Shown here piece after piece: positions 1 through 13,590 of a stretch of 64,000 nt of DNA (position 1 is its first letter; every line of letters starts with the position of its first letter). Origin of the DNA: Hoplostethus atlanticus (Eukaryota > Chordata > Actinopteri > Trachichthyiformes > Trachichthyidae); the NCBI GenBank assembly GCA_034670405.1, contig JAXDDX010000072.1, positions 2,355,001 through 2,419,000 on the forward strand, in the 5' to 3' direction. Made by a program: the position numbers and the translations under genes. The notes beneath the pieces were generated by a model, which searched no databases, was not told the DNA's origin, and was given only the letters and a program-made list of their open reading frames with translations.

Positions 1-970
1 CAGGAACAAGGTGAGGAAGGTGTGTGTTTTCATGCGAGTTTCCCTCCGTTGTGCGTCTGCGGCTTTGAGAAGGGAACCTCTTCTGGGAGCTTTGGGATGC
101 CGTGACCTTCAGGGTGAGTAAAAAGTGGGTCGTGTTTTTTCGGTTGACGGGGTGGAGGAGGGGAAGGCGCAACCTAGTTCTCATGTACGGGGATGTGGAT
201 AGGGGAAGTGTTGAGGGGGTCACTATGTAATATGATCTAGTATATGTAACTGCATGCTACTTTTTTTTCCCCCATTGGTTGATATTGAGTGGTAGTAAGG
301 GATAAGGACTGTGATTGGTGGATGGGGAGGGGGTTTATTCAGTTAATATTCTGCATTGTCAATCTGTTCTCAAACATCAAACATTTCACGATGCCACGAT
401 TCCTTTGAGCATGCAGCTTTTTGTTCGATTACTCTTCAAACGAAGCAACGAAGCAACAGACACGGATTCGCCGGAAACAACCAAAGAACACGAGCGCCGA
501 CGAGCGCCGACACAATTGCCTCCCGCTACGACTAAGTGGCTTGATTTTGGCTCAGAAAGCTACGATACGCGTCGTGATGGACGGCTGCTTGTCTCGAGAC
601 CGGGGCGTTTAATTGGGAGGCGGCGACCTTTTCCCCCCAGCAGAGCAAACACAAAGCAGCCGTAAAGCAAATATTAAGAGTCAGAGCTCGGTTCTGACTA
701 ACTAACTCAGGCTGCTGCTGCGATTCAACAAAGAAATTAATTAGAGGAGTGGATACCGTTGCACGGGTAACTCGTGATTCATGTTAACAAAGTGCAAACA
801 CCCCTCCGTCTCCCTGTCACGGCAATCTCTCTTCATGATTATGAATCTCTACATCCACCCCCCCACTTTCTCTCCCTCTACCTCTGCTCTTTCCACACGC
901 TATAATCATATTTGTGAAGGCATAGCAAAACTCTTCTAGCTCTTCTAACTCTTCAGGGGCGTCATCCATG

Positions 971-1142
971 TGCCATGGAGGCCCAAGAGCCTGCAGGCTT
1001 TCATTCAAATCAAACACTACAGCAGCTCATTTCACTGATTAGGTCCCTCCTCTCTGGTTGAATGTGTGCTTAATCAGTGAAATCACCTGCTGTAGTGTTT
1101 GGTTGGAACGAAAACCTGCAGACTCTCGAGCCCTCCGTGGCA
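971..1142. mobile_element. foldback (hairpin) MITE, about 71-bp arms
   Basis: Positions 971-1041 are an imperfect inverted copy of 1071-1142, with a 29-bp spacer. Shared blocks include CAAACACTACAGCAG, TTTCACTGATTA and CTGCAGG. The arms are diverged by scattered substitutions, so the insertion is not recent. The CTGCAGGTTTTCATTCCAACCAAACAC-like arm (cut here by mutations) resembles a repeat I remember as very common in fish genomes. The family assignment is uncertain, possibly hAT-like. Confidence 0.7.
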
Positions 1143-1217
1143 CACACCGCTTATTTAAGCACTCACACTTGGCCAGAAAAATGGTGTATCATCAATTGTG
1201 GTCATGATTCAGTACCT

Positions 1218-1684
1218 TTAAAGGTGCCATGTGTAGCATTTTGATGTCAATAAATCTTTACCACATTAAATTTGTCAAATTAACAAAAACAAACAAGACC
1301 ATTGCCAAGAAGATTGGCGGCCTCTACACTGTATTTTACGCTGTGTGTCACCGGGTCAAATTTGGCAGGAAGTTTGCTTTATGGCGCAAAACAGGAAGAA
1401 GGCGTCTCCGGTTCAAACAGAGCTGACGCTTCTGGAGAGTTTCTGGCAATGGCAGATGGTGTAAGGAGTGACAGGCTGATGGGAAAATCACTTCCAACAT
1501 GTTTATCCTCTTCAGCAAAGAGGAAACCTTTAATCTAAGTAGTAACAGTAAGTAGAAGTAACAGCGTGGTCATAATTTGGGGAAACACTAGCAAGAGGCT
1601 ACCAATTATCTTTTTACCAAGGTATCACAATTCATTTGACGACGATATATTGATGCTTATAAATGCTACACAGAGCACCTTTAA
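1218..1684. mobile_element. MITE copy 1 with TTAAAGGTGC ends
   Basis: The element begins TTAAAGGTGCCATGTGTAGC and ends GCTACACAGAGCACCTTTAA. The ends are terminal inverted repeats of about 22 bp with two mismatches. The interior shares long blocks with 3096-3632, for example CAAAACAGGAAGA and ATCACTTCCAACATGTT. It has no transposase frame and is non-autonomous. The TTAA at each end may be a piggyBac-type target site, or simply part of the repeat. Confidence 0.8.
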
Positions 1685-3095
1685 TTTGAAAAAGTAGTCT
1701 TATTAGACAAGCCATAAGCACAAGAACTGCACACACGCAAGCGCGGACACATTTCAAACATATCCATAATTCATAATGCAAAAGCCAAGCTTTATAATCA
1801 TGCATTGTATCCCAATGATGTTTACAACAGTGCAGACAGTCAGACATCATTACAGTCTAAATACTGTGAATTAAATTAGGCAAATGTAGTCTCTCAAACG
1901 AAATGGATTTTCAGAATGGCAAAGTACGCAAGCGTACTGCGTTTGTTTAGTTAGTAAAATATTAAGCACCTCCGCTGCAACAAAACCTTGTTTATGGTCA
2001 TTTAAGGCTGCTGATTCGCTCGCTTCTTCAGGGAAAAGAGCGAGAGATATGGTCTAATAAACAAAATAACTTTTCCAACTAGCAATTATTTGGCAAATAT
2101 TGTAGTTTGCTCATCTTTTATTTTTCACCGTCACATGGTGCTAGGAGGGGATAAGGGATGAGACTTAGTGAAAGCCCATTCCTTTCATCCCCGCTACTTC
2201 TGTGCCTTGGCAGCTCATTTATTGGTCTCCCAATCCATCCATCAAACCATTCAGCTGTGCTGATTGGTCCGCCAGCGTGCAAAAGAGACCAAAACCAAAT
2301 CAATTTTGGAGCCAGGATCTCAAGGTGCATTTGATTAAGTGTTTGCTTTTGTGGGGAGAAAAGAAAAAGCCTCGCTGTCATTATTATGCAAACTCACAAC
2401 TCGCTCATCTTCACCTAACACACTCTTTCCACCTCCAACCCCTCGCTCTCTCTCCCTGCCCTCATTCACCTTTATCTTTCTTTCTTCCTGTTTCTCTTCT
2501 CCCGCTAACCTCCTCTCACCCTTTCCGAGTTTTGACATCCACTCGGTGAAATTAAGCTGGTTTGACTGGCGCCTGTCAGCTGCTGCCCAGACGGAGGATA
2601 AACAGTTTTGTTTTTTTTTCAAAAATAAAGGAAGGTGAAATGAACGTTGGAGGACAAAACGTCTGCTCTCTCCCCCCCGATTCCCATGAGTCTCCCCACT
2701 GGCATAGAGAAACGTCATGACAGCCGCAGCCAGAGGTTAAAGCACCAATTAGCTACAGTTAATGATGCCTCATTAGCCTCCACTAAGTCTCTCTCCTGCT
2801 TTCTCTCTCTGTTTCACTTCCTTCCTTCACACCCTTCTTCCCTTTAATGTTCAGATACCATGCAACCCCGGTTGTGAATCGAGCTGAGGGGGACATATAG
2901 ACAGAAATACAAAAACAAAAATGAAACAGGGGGTGACTGAGACAGAATTTAAAACACCGTGAGCGATATGAGGAAATAAGAGCAACTTACTTAAATAGAC
3001 CTCAACAAGTTCAATAATATACCCAGTCTTCAAAAACGTTCCTTAATTATGTGGCGAGAAGCGTGAGGGTGCAAAATGTGTTGATTGTTGTCACA

Positions 3096-3632
3096 TTAAA
3101 GGTGCTACATTAAAGGTGTATCATTTAACATCAATAAATCATCACCACATAAATTGTAAGACATTAGTATAACTATCGCTGAGAAGACTGCCAGCCTCTA
3201 CACTACGTTTAAATCCGCACCACTGGCTCGGATTTGGCGGGAAAACATGCTGGATTGCTTTACGGCACAAAACAGGAAGAGGGCGCTGTTCTTCCAGCGC
3301 TAACGGAGCTAAAGCTTTTCCGAGTTTCTGGCGACCACAGATGGTGGAAGGAGTGAGAAATCACTTCCAACATGTTGATCCTCTTCAGTAAAGCCAAAAG
3401 AGTTAACCTTTGACTGAAGAAGCAAGATCCTCATTGAGGCAGGAAACGACGGGGTTCATGGGAAATGTAGTTTTCATTGTTAGAAACACTAGCACTAACA
3501 ATACCACTGGGATAGAGACTGCCAATCGTCTCTGGCGTGGTCTTATTTGATTGCAGTAATTATCCTGAAGTATCACAATATATTTGACAATGAGATAGTG
3601 ATGTTTGAAAATGCTTCACATCGCACCTTTAA
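3096..3632. mobile_element. MITE copy 2 with TTAAAGGTGC ends
   Basis: Second copy of the family at 1218-1684, in the same orientation. It ends ATCGCACCTTTAA. The start motif TTAAAGGTG occurs twice, at 3096 and 3110, so the 5' end is duplicated. It holds about 70 bp more than copy 1 near the 3' half (around 3420-3500), either an insertion here or a deletion in copy 1. Confidence 0.8.
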
Positions 3633-3639
3633 GGAAAAT

Positions 3640-6600
3640 GGGCAACAATACTGAACGGAAAATTGATCGCCGTTGCTCTGCAGTGGATGTAATTCATTAT
3701 GTCACCTTTTGCTTTGGCAATGGATGGAACCGCAGTGTCAAGCCAATAAAGTAACAATTGACTTGAATTATGAGAGAGAGAGAGAGAGGAGTATCGGATT
3801 GTAAAGTGAGAAGCGTATTGGGACTGCATAGGTCAAGCTCATTCAAAAGTCAAGTACATTTTCTATTATATGAGCTCATTAAGGAGAAGTTGAGCTTAAT
3901 TAACTCCAGGTTGGAAAATCATCACCGCCGCCCCGCATGGGGGCTTTGCCTGGACACACAGGGGCATGCTAGGCCCCCGGGGGGGTTAAACAGATGATAG
4001 AATGAAATGTTACGTCCAGGCTTGTCCGTCGTCCGCTGCGTAATCACACGCAGACACCCCAACCACACACACAATTCATCATCATTAAAACGACCCCCTG
4101 CTATTTTTTTTCCCATACAGGGGAAGCCTCAGAGCAGGGAGCGGTGAAGAAGCCCACATCAATTAATCTCGAGCCCGGCGTGCAGGATGAACCGAGGTGC
4201 GGTACCCACCTACCCACATCAAAGCACAGAAGCTACATGAGATGTAACATGCATGCTAGTCATAGCACTGCACCCCTGCTAGAAAACATATGTTCTGTAT
4301 GTGTACAGGAGCTAATGGTGTAAAGCGGGTTGTATTTCGGTCGTGACTTGTGTCTCGGTAAATCATACATTGACTATAATGAGCTGGCTTGCAGCGAGTT
4401 CCTGCATTTTTTAAATGCAAGTGAAAGAGCATGGCCCTTTCTCTGCAAAATGAAGAGAATTGAATGGATGTGAATGGCTGCCGATGGCGAAGCCGCCAGT
4501 AAATTAACGTTGTGTTTGTGCAAAGTAGGTGAACAAGTGTGTGCACGGTGCACCGACAGTGTCGAACTGTGCTCTTGCCCCCAGAGGAGCAGCTTCTTGC
4601 AGCTTCTTGCTGTATACATGCATTCCCCTTTATTAGGGGGTTAATGTTCTTCTGATCGGCCCTTTTTTGAAGAGCAATCGCTGGTGTGTTTTACTGGCGA
4701 CAGCGCTCAGAATTGTCTTGTTATTTACCAGTTATTCGCTGAACGATTAGTCATATCGCCAAGCCTCAGATTGTCTCTAATTGGGCAAAATGATAAAGCA
4801 GATCCCCAAAAGGGACTGATCACACCAGAAAAGTAGTAGTGATGTATTTTCCAAGGCATTTGATCTGTGTTCAGTAGTACCTCATTTGGAAAAAAAAGGC
4901 ATCTGGGAACTCTTGTAGTCTTTTACGAGCTGTTAAACGCCGATTACACAGCGCGGTGCCGTTGTGTTTTCCCACTTTACTGCCTTTACTGATCAGACAA
5001 CAAAAGCAGTAATTAAGTGACACTGAACATGAATGGTGTGTTTGGTTGTTTGCAAAGGCCATGACCATGAAATGAGCCCTGCAGAAGCTATCAGTGCGTA
5101 TGGCTTTTAAAAAAAAAACCCAGCATTGATTGATTTGATTCTGCCGTGATGGATATTGAGTAAAAGCCTTTTGAGTGCCTTGATGATATTTTGTCATGTG
5201 TAAGAAATCCTCTATCATACATATGAATAAGATGTATGTGGCCCCGTCGTGTGGAGATAAACAAAGAAAGATGTATGGGTCTCTGCCGGCCAATTCTCTG
5301 CCTGAGATAACTCGTTTTTCAGCGAAGGTAAACAAATTCCTGGAAAGGTATCAAAAGGGGGAACTTTATACTGCAGAGCGGTGTGCTGGTGGGAATTGTT
5401 GCAGTGCTGCGCTGGGCATGGGGCTGCATCCCGGTGGGGGGGCCGAAGTCTGGACAGACGCAGTGCATTTATTATGCAGTAAGGTGCTGCCTCTCCCTCG
5501 CACGCACTCAGCAAAGTTGTATCTGCCGACAAACAAAAGGCTGAATAGTCGCCTATAGTTCCACCAGAAGCCATATAGCATCCATACACCTAGCAAAACT
5601 AACACACAATGCTACTGCAGGTACCATGGGAGCAAGGCTCGCTAACAAAAAAATATTTTATTTCATTTAAGGTTAATTTAAAGGGTCATATAGTACATAT
5701 ATTTTTCATTCTTTCTTTAATAAGAATAATATGATAATAATAATAATATTACCCCCCATTTGCTCCATTCACATTTCTGTTCTATTTTCCTATTACTATT
5801 TGCTACTTCAATGACCCAATTTCCCCACAGGGATCATTAAACCTTCATGTTATATTACCTTACCTCATGCCTTCAACACGCTTGTAAAATTCAAACCGCT
5901 CTTGAAAACGCATTGCATCACACACATACCAACGGATTTGACAGATTTCTTTCGCCTCGAATCATTACAAGTGCTCCCACCAGACGTGAGTCATAGTTAG
6001 ATTCCTGTATAGATTCTTGCTGCGTCAGGACCTCTAGTCTCGCGGGAACCAATGTGAATTTTGTCGAATTTCCACCATTAGTCGCACTGTGATGACGAAT
6101 CTCTTTGCAGAAAGCAGCATCATGACAAACACGACAGCATGCAACAATGTATAAAGAGAGAAAAAAGTAAAATGTTCTATCCAAGCGCTCCAAAAGGCAC
6201 TAATCCAAGCGTGCTCATGGGGCAAACCTTCACAATCTTCACTAAACAAAGTAAAGCTAGCTCCTTATTCAGTCTGCCACGAGTAGGGCCTTGTACAAAT
6301 CTGTTCAATCGGCTTTTACACTACATAAAATAGCGCCGATGCGAGGCAATTAAAGAGAATGTGGCATGTCTGAGAGCTGATTGCTCTAAATTATTGATTT
6401 GCGTGGATGTCAGAGAGCAGCTAGTGTTTGAGATGCGAAGCGGAGCGGATCAGAGGGCTGTCTGTGCTCGGCTGTGTTGTTAGGACTGCCAGTCATCCTG
6501 ATAGCGTGCATTCATCTCCATTCAATATGCTGTCACCGGTCTATCCTTGTTCACACAGCAACATCCCCGAGCTCATTAACTGACACACACACGCAAAACC

Positions 6601-9600
6601 GCAAGCGCACTGCCGCGTAAAACAAATAAAAAATAAGCATACTTTTGTTTCAATATTAATTTGCTTATTTATTCATAGCGTCAATAAAACATGGTGGCAG
6701 GCTGATGGCGCGGTATTGAATCAAATGAGGACTAACAAGCGGAGATCACACCTCGCACAAAACGCCTAGTGTTTTGCGCGTGACGCCTGGGCGAGTTTGC
6801 GTGGCAGGAGGCTGCACTAGGCAAAGCGATTTGCGGAAAATATTTTTCATATGCCGATCTAATGAATTGGAAACACAAACGCATGGTTAACAGGGAGGTC
6901 GTGGATGTGTAATTAATTATCGAGCCTGTCAGAGTAAAACCAGAACTGGCTCCACTGAGGCTGAAAACGAGGCTGATTTACATTGATAGTCTGCAAAACT
7001 GATCTGGCCATGTGAGGAGTTTACAAATTCAATAATAATATAAAATGTGTGATATTTACGCTCTACAGCCGCAGGGTCCCGAACAACTTGTGTAGGGATC
7101 AGAGACCGCCAATGGCCAATGAGAGCACAGCTTACAGTTCTGTCCTCAACTCAAAGAATCTGGTTTTTGGTCGACGCATGTAAACATCATAACCCGGTTA
7201 AACACATACTCAATTATGGGTTAATAGCAATAGCAATAGCAATTTCAATTATCATTGAAATGAAATCAAAATTAAATTATCAATTATCAATTATCAATTA
7301 TTATACAATTATGAGTTGAGTGCCTTACTCCTTTCACTTTTGGCTTTCAACATCTGTGCGAACTGAGGCGCACAAATTATGGGTATACTTGGTCTCAACT
7401 AAACGAACGAGCAATGCTTACTATTATATTTTTTATTTCTCTCCCCAGTATTAGCAGTAAGCTCCTGCTCAGTAACATAGGGTGGGAGATACATACTTTT
7501 CTGCTGGCATTTATTAGAATTAATTGGTTTATTCATGGCTACAGGGAGATTTAATCGCTTGGTATAAGCAGCTTGTAAACAGCTTAACCTGAATAAGACC
7601 TTAACCGGAGTATGGCCAGTAGCCAGGTTACTCCTGTGCATGTAAATGTATCCAATGAGTCATCAAGATAATCTCAGTTGTATTGTGTGTGGTACCACGT
7701 CCTTTACCTGGTCGTCTAGTGCGAGCATATTTAACACCGTGAGACAAAACATCTGTGAAATCGCTCGTAACGCCTTTTCGAAACCGGTTAGGGTTTTAAA
7801 AGGCTTATAGCGCGTGCCCGGCCCCGAGCTGCAAAAATAGCCCACAATTGGTCATGCAATTTTGGGAACTTTGTGGGCCCGGTCACCAATCGCTAAGGGA
7901 GAGAAAGCAAAATCCAAGAAGAGATCTCATACTTCTAGCGTTTATTTCTCCTGAAAACAAATGGAGCTTCAACGCTAAGAGGAGGCATTTTCTCCTAATT
8001 CAGTTCGAGAGAAACAACCACATCAAAGCTCATGTTGATCTCACTCTGATCAAAACAAGAGATCTACAGATGATCTGAAATATGTGTCTTTTGACTCGCC
8101 TGGATATGAAACCATGAGATTAGAGGAAGCTCTCAAAGAAAACATACATCCTGCTGCATTTTCCTATTGAAGCCATGGGGGAAGCAGCCATATAGTAGGA
8201 GCTTACCACCATATGTCACATGTCAGCATCTTCACATTGATCTCTCTGGAATTGATTCTCTCTGTTATCTCCTCCTTGCTCCTAAGGGGGTTTTCAGGAG
8301 AAACATCTCAGATGTAGGCGATCACAAAACGAGGCAAAATCGAGATCCTATTTCTTGACAGATGAAGAAAACACGACTTTAAGCAAAATATTTTTTTTTC
8401 CTCTGGGATGGCCTGTGGGCATGCATCCAGCCTCGGCTAGACTGGATATTAAGTCCCACACACACAAACAGAGACCCTGACACGCTTGTAGACAGATACA
8501 GTATATCATCTTTATCTTCCTCTGCCAAAACCACCCCCCACACACACACTCACAAATTAACACTCTCTTCTTGCTGTTTATCATCCGATTCAATTAAAGC
8601 AGTGGAGGCGCAGGGATCAGAGCCTGCAGGACGGCGTTTTAAACGGCCACAAAACAAACGAGCTGAGGTTCAGCCACTGACATTTAACTGAGAGTAATGA
8701 GGCCGCTTGTCATCGGCCCTCTCCCTCCGCCGCTGCCTTTCTCCTCCACAGTTTCTCTCCGTCGCCCCCAACTCTATCTCCCTATAACCTTCCCCTTTTC
8801 TATCCATCTCAGCTCCCCTCTTCCGATCGCTCACCCTCTCACAGTGGAATCTCGTGACGGGAAATGTTAAATTCTGCGCTGGCAAAGCGCTCCCATCTGT
8901 CTCACCTGCCCCTCTGCTGCCATGATGTTTATTCTCCTTTTATTTCGCACGGGGATCATTCGTCATCGATCACGCCCGGCAGTGGGAATGCAATGCGCTC
9001 CGTCTGGTTTTCAGATCTCAGGCAGAAAAAATAAGTCGGGAGTTCTAGTAAGATACATGAGTGGACTCCCCAAACACATGAATCACCGGCTCTTATTTAT
9101 CCAGCAATTTTGGAGCATTACGCTGTCGAGGGGCCGGTAAAATTGATGGACTTTGAAACCGAGGCATACATTTTTGTGAGGTTCGATCATAAAAGTGAAG
9201 CAAGCAAACAAATGAACAACTCTATCAAAAGCTTTGAGTGGAAAAAAAACAGTTATGAAGGAGAGATAAAACTCCAGCCAATCCCATTTGGTTAATTAAA
9301 ACAGTTTGAATCCTCGCCGTCCTCAAATATCTGTTATTTAACCTAATCGCAACCCCTTGACGATGTGGCCCGAAAAAATCTCAGAGCACTGCCAAGAGGT
9401 AATATCCCCACTATAGGGCTGGTCTCGGCGAACCGCTTTCAAGGGCACAGGAGGTCAAACGTTTTTGTTTTTTTTCCCAGCAGCCTATCAGCTCTCTCCT
9501 TAAGCCCATATTAGCATGAACTGTCTGGAAGGGTGTCGTGGGACCTCGTTAGTGGCATCGGGTGGTCGCGGTCTTCATGCGCTCGCAATGGACCGCACAC

Positions 9601-10250
9601 CGCATAGTGGAACTGGTCGCCAGCTTGAATGTACATCCAGACACACGTGCACTAAAATGTACTCCACCGTACACAGTCTACACACACGTGCGCACAAAGA
9701 GAGGCAGTAATCCACTCCAGAGATGTATGTGCCTATGCACGAGAAGCCAAACCGCCATCGCTCCACTGACTCTGGTTAATTGGTCAGTCTCACTTTCTCC
9801 TTCTCTCCATCCAGATCCTCCTCCTCCTCTTAGTCATTCTCTTCAACGCTGCTTTCTCTTATAAATGGCTCGGATAGTGTCACACTGTTAGATATGATCA
9901 ATCTGTGATGTTCAGTGTATTCTGGAGTCATTTTGTGATGAGGTGTATTTTAATCTTTCCCTCATCCTGCCTACTTCTACTTCAGTTAGTTATTTCTTAT
10001 GTTTCCCAGAATGCCTTTTGACAACACAGAGGAGGGGTGGAACTAGTTGCTTTCAATCAATCAAGGTGGGCATATGGGGATATGACTATACAGCGTGAAG
10101 ATGACTAAGCAAATCAAAGAATACGATCGGAGCGAGAGTGACAAATCAAGCTGTAATCGGGCAAATCAGAGAGGGAAAAGGAACGGAGGCGACTGAAGTG
10201 AAGCCCGTCCTGTTCCTCTAAGCAAAGATGCAGAAGGAGACACAGGAAGA
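3640..10250. other. intronic DNA, no gene seen
   Basis: No exon, RNA gene or clear transposon was recognised except the tail at 5824. A short ATTATCA tandem (about 7277-7300) is present. The rest is unique-looking sequence. Confidence 0.5.
5824..5870 (+). mobile_element. LINE-type 3' tail fragment
   Basis: CCCCACAGGGATCATTAAAC, followed by TTCATGTTATATTACCTTAC, resembles the 3' tail motif also seen inverted at 42660. No body of the element is recognisable upstream. Confidence 0.4.
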
Positions 10251-10252
10251 TG

Positions 10253-10254
<2 letters not shown>

Positions 10255-10297
<43 letters not shown>
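10255..10297 (+). repeat. (GA)n microsatellite
   Basis: About 43 bp of GA with one C interruption. Confidence 0.95.
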
Positions 10298-10581
10298 GTG
10301 TATGAAGAGAGCGGGGAAAAAGGCAGGCGCTCGGGGAGAAGCAGTGTTGCAGCGCAAAGCCCAGCACCTCAGCTTGTCCCATTGATTTCAGCTCAACAAC
10401 AAATTGGACCATTTTTCACATCGTCCTGCAGCGGCCCCACTTGCCTTTTTATTTATTCCCTCCTTCAGCAGAGCTGCCTTCACCACAAGTGCTGGCAGGC
10501 GCGCACACACATACACACACCCTGTCTGGTAAATATGAATGTGTGAAACACGACACACACACACATATATTTGTATTGATG

Positions 10582-10695
10582 CCAAGCCCTAACCCTAAAC
10601 TAGCCCCTTGTAGAAGTCCTCACTTGGCAGGGTTTTCTCATGTTTCTAGCATTGTGAGGACATTCTGTCCAACAACATACAAACACAAATGCACA
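10582..10695 (+). repeat. dispersed fish repeat, CCTAACCCTAAACTAGCCCC type, copy 1
   Basis: The block CCCTAAACTAGCCCCTTGTA, followed by AGAAGTCCTCAC and a CA-rich tail, matches 44083-44226. I remember this sequence type as a very abundant fish element that ends in a CA microsatellite. The CCCTAACCCTAAAC part looks telomere-like but is only the repeat's own start. Confidence 0.6.
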
Positions 10696-11299
10696 AACAA
10701 AAACCTAATTTAACAGGTCGCACTAGGCTTGGAACCCATGAACTCTACTGCTAGCGGACCAGCATGGAACAAGCACTTAATGTTTGAGCTATTTGTGAAA
10801 AATATTCCTTCCTCATATAAATACACAAAGGACACCCCCCACCCCGCCGCCTAGCTTAAAATGTATTTTTAATCAGCAAAAAAAGCCGTGTATTGAATTT
10901 CTGTGAAACCCATTACATCTGAGGAATCCGAGCCAACGTGTAAAGCTAGAGCCCGGTGAGATTGGCTATTCTTCTTGAAATATGAAATGGAAGGGAAAGC
11001 GTAGAGACACGGACATATGAGTGTCGTACAGATGGTTTGACGGGAACGATTAGCATTCGCTACTGGCCCGTAGCCATCCCTCATCACCCCTCCACATACA
11101 AGATGTCAGCTGTTGCTGGTTTGCCTGGGTCTCACTATGTCTTCATCCATAGGCACACCAGGATCGAATGAAGGGCCAAATCAAGGGACAAAACGTTTAA
11201 TTTTATCTTGAGTCCAAAATGGTCGAAATCAGGGGCGTAGTCGTTGCTTTGTTGTATTTACGTATTGGTTAGTGAACCATCATTCACTGATAAAAGCCG

Positions 11300-11530
11300 T
11301 TGGTTTCATTCGTTGGTCAGAAATTGGATGCAGGAACGGACTTTCTTCTGGGGTAAAACTCATACTAAAAGTTCTCAACGCGTCACCCATAGTGCACAGC
11401 GTTTCGTAGCTCCAGGGGTTGTTTCGAAATGTGCCGAGAAACCTCGCTCTCAACAAGGTCTCAGTCCATTTGCTGTGTTCCCATACGGCCAAACAAACTG
11501 AACAAAGAGGCAAACCATTCCAGGAAAGAA
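11300..11530 (+). repeat. dispersed repeat family C, copy 1
   Basis: Shares ordered blocks with 51825-52075: TTCGTTGGTCAG, GCAGGAA.GGACTTTCTT, CACCCATA, AAGGTCTC and CCAAACAAAC. The collinear order shows common descent. It codes for nothing recognisable and is probably part of a non-autonomous DNA element, with 11567-11770 possibly a second piece. Confidence 0.6.
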
Positions 11531-11566
11531 GGGGTGTTTATCTTCTTCCTTCCCAGGTGGTGTTCC

Positions 11567-11770
11567 CAAGGGTGTTTTCCCACCTAAATGGCACCAGTTC
11601 CTTTGATGCCTGGTTCGGGTTCCTTCTGTTGGTTCGCTTGGCCACGCGAGAACACGGTCAGTCAGACCGAGACGTTGCTGAGAGGGTGCTTTCCCGAACC
11701 AACCCCCGGAGCGCTTCGTTTGAAGTGGTCTGATCCAACTGCAGGAAGCGCTGCAGCATTATAGGTAGAG
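11567..11770. repeat. family C related block, paired with 13440-13560
   Basis: Starts CCAAGGGTGTTTTCCCACCT, like the left end at 23454. It contains CCAACCCCCGGAGC and TTCGTTTG near 11698, which recur at 13466-13490 (CCAACCCCCGGAGCTTCGTT), followed in both by a GATCC...CAGGAAGC block. Both are old fragments of one dispersed sequence. Confidence 0.5.
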
Positions 11771-13439
11771 TCTAACATAACAGATGACATATTTAATAAG
11801 AAAATAAAACATGTTAAAAGGCCATTTTTCAACCCGTATTTCCATCAATCAGTCCTCAGTGGTAGATGCTATTAGATGGTACTGTTTTTGTCTACTTGTC
11901 AAGTGTCCCGGAGAAAAGCTGTTTTCTGCAGTAAAATGCTGCAGACCCGAATGTTTTTCAGACTGCTCTACTTATACTTAGGATTTAGAAAACGCCTGAG
12001 CCATTCTTTACAACTTTTATGGGGAAATGGTGAAAACTCGGTCCGCCCCGTCGTTCCGTCCTGCAACTATTGCAGTTGGGCTCTACGCACCAAGACGGTA
12101 CATTCCACAACGTGACAACGCGACGAAACCTGGGTACTGCGTTATTGTAGGATCTGTTGGAGAAGCTCTATAAGCAGAAAAATTGCGTTTTTCTCTGTTA
12201 ACATTGGCTGTATTTGAATGATTTCCATCAAGGTAACACATTCCTTTGATATAACATCCACATGAATGATGGTGAAGTGTTCCTTTAATGGTTGTACTTT
12301 CAGGGTTGTCAGCAGAATCCCCTCTTTTCTGCAAACTGAATTGTAAAACCAAACCAAAACAAACCTGATTCCGGTCCTTCTAACTTTAGCCAAGCATGAT
12401 GGACTCGTCTGTGCTCTTTGCTGTGATTTACCTTCTCTGACCAGCTGAATATGAGCATCAGTCCACACTGCGGTCTGCCCTGGGTTCATTTTGTTATGCT
12501 AGGCTTTCCAAGCATGAGGAACTGCTGACTATCAGATGTCGGCATCCATCTCCTTACACCCATAAAACGCCTGTAACTTGGGTTTTGGGCTCATTTCCTA
12601 GTAGTCGGTTCAGATTACATCCTCACTGCTAAAAAAAAAAAACTGCACTGCAGCTCACTTGGAAGAGGATCAAGACTTTTCAGGCATCCTCCCTGCAGTT
12701 ACTTGGTGTCACCTGAGTTCAGATGACATCGTTCTGGCCAAAGCGAGCGGAGCTAAAGGTGCAAACGGCTCCAAGAGTTTGAACGACTCCAAACGCACGG
12801 GCCATTGCTTCATTTCTGACAGCGCCAAAGCATCTCAAGTACTTAGCCTTTACCCTGCCTCTTCACTTCCAGAGACACACACACACAACCCCATGAAATA
12901 CATAAGAGTAACTTCTAAAATCTTGTCCTTCCCATCTCAAAGTCACTGTCGCTCACCACCCTCTCCTCCTCCAGCCTGTCATTTGCATCAATCTTTCCCT
13001 GCACTCAGACTGACAGGCTGCCTCCTTATCGCTGCCTGTCTCCTCCCCGCTGTTTAAGCAGCTCCTTCTGCCCGGTGGGGGATGGCTTTCACGACACACA
13101 CACCCCCTCCATCGCTCTTCATCTCGCTGCCTAACCACTCTTCTTCTTCTCTCCGCCACGCCCCGTTGTTCCCAGGCACCGCAGCGATGCACGTTTCGTC
13201 ACAAAGACTTGAGCCGAAGTGACAGTTCGGTATCACGTCCAGGCGACGAGTTGGGTGTGTGAAATGGCAACCTGGTGTACTTGAAGGTGGGAGTGTAAAC
13301 CTAACGGATGAGTGGCATGAGGCGCAGTCTCTAAGTGGTCCAGCTCTCACTCGAAGGATGTGCTCGGTGTCGGCCAGAATTAGATTCAAACGTTGAATCC
13401 AACTGTTATTTCAAACCCTGTAGTAGCTTCCCCCCCTTA

Positions 13440-13590
13440 TTTTGGTTTGTCGGTCACCAGAAATCCAACCCCCGGAGCTTCGTTTGGAGGGAGAATGTGA
13501 TTAAACCGTGATCCCATCCGGCTCCAGGAAGCACCGTGCACTATTATTATGTCTTGCCCCAGAGGAAAGTCCTTTCTCGGACCAAAGTTG
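13440..13590. repeat. fragment homologous to 11690-11760
   Basis: Shares CCAACCCCCGGAGC, TTCGTTTG and a GATCC...CAGGAAGC block with 11698-11755. No coding potential was seen. Confidence 0.45.

Noticed and set aside
2335-2718. 127-codon minus-strand frame overlapping a 99-codon plus-strand frame
   Set aside because: Pyrimidine-rich low-complexity DNA without splice support or recognisable protein similarity.
10582-10600. Telomere-like CCCTAACCCTAAAC
   Set aside because: It is the start of a dispersed repeat also found at 44083, and only about two units long.
10709-10790. tRNA-like segment with GGAACCCATGAACTC
   Set aside because: The B-box is imperfect and no cloverleaf can be drawn. At most it is a decayed SINE, too weak to annotate.
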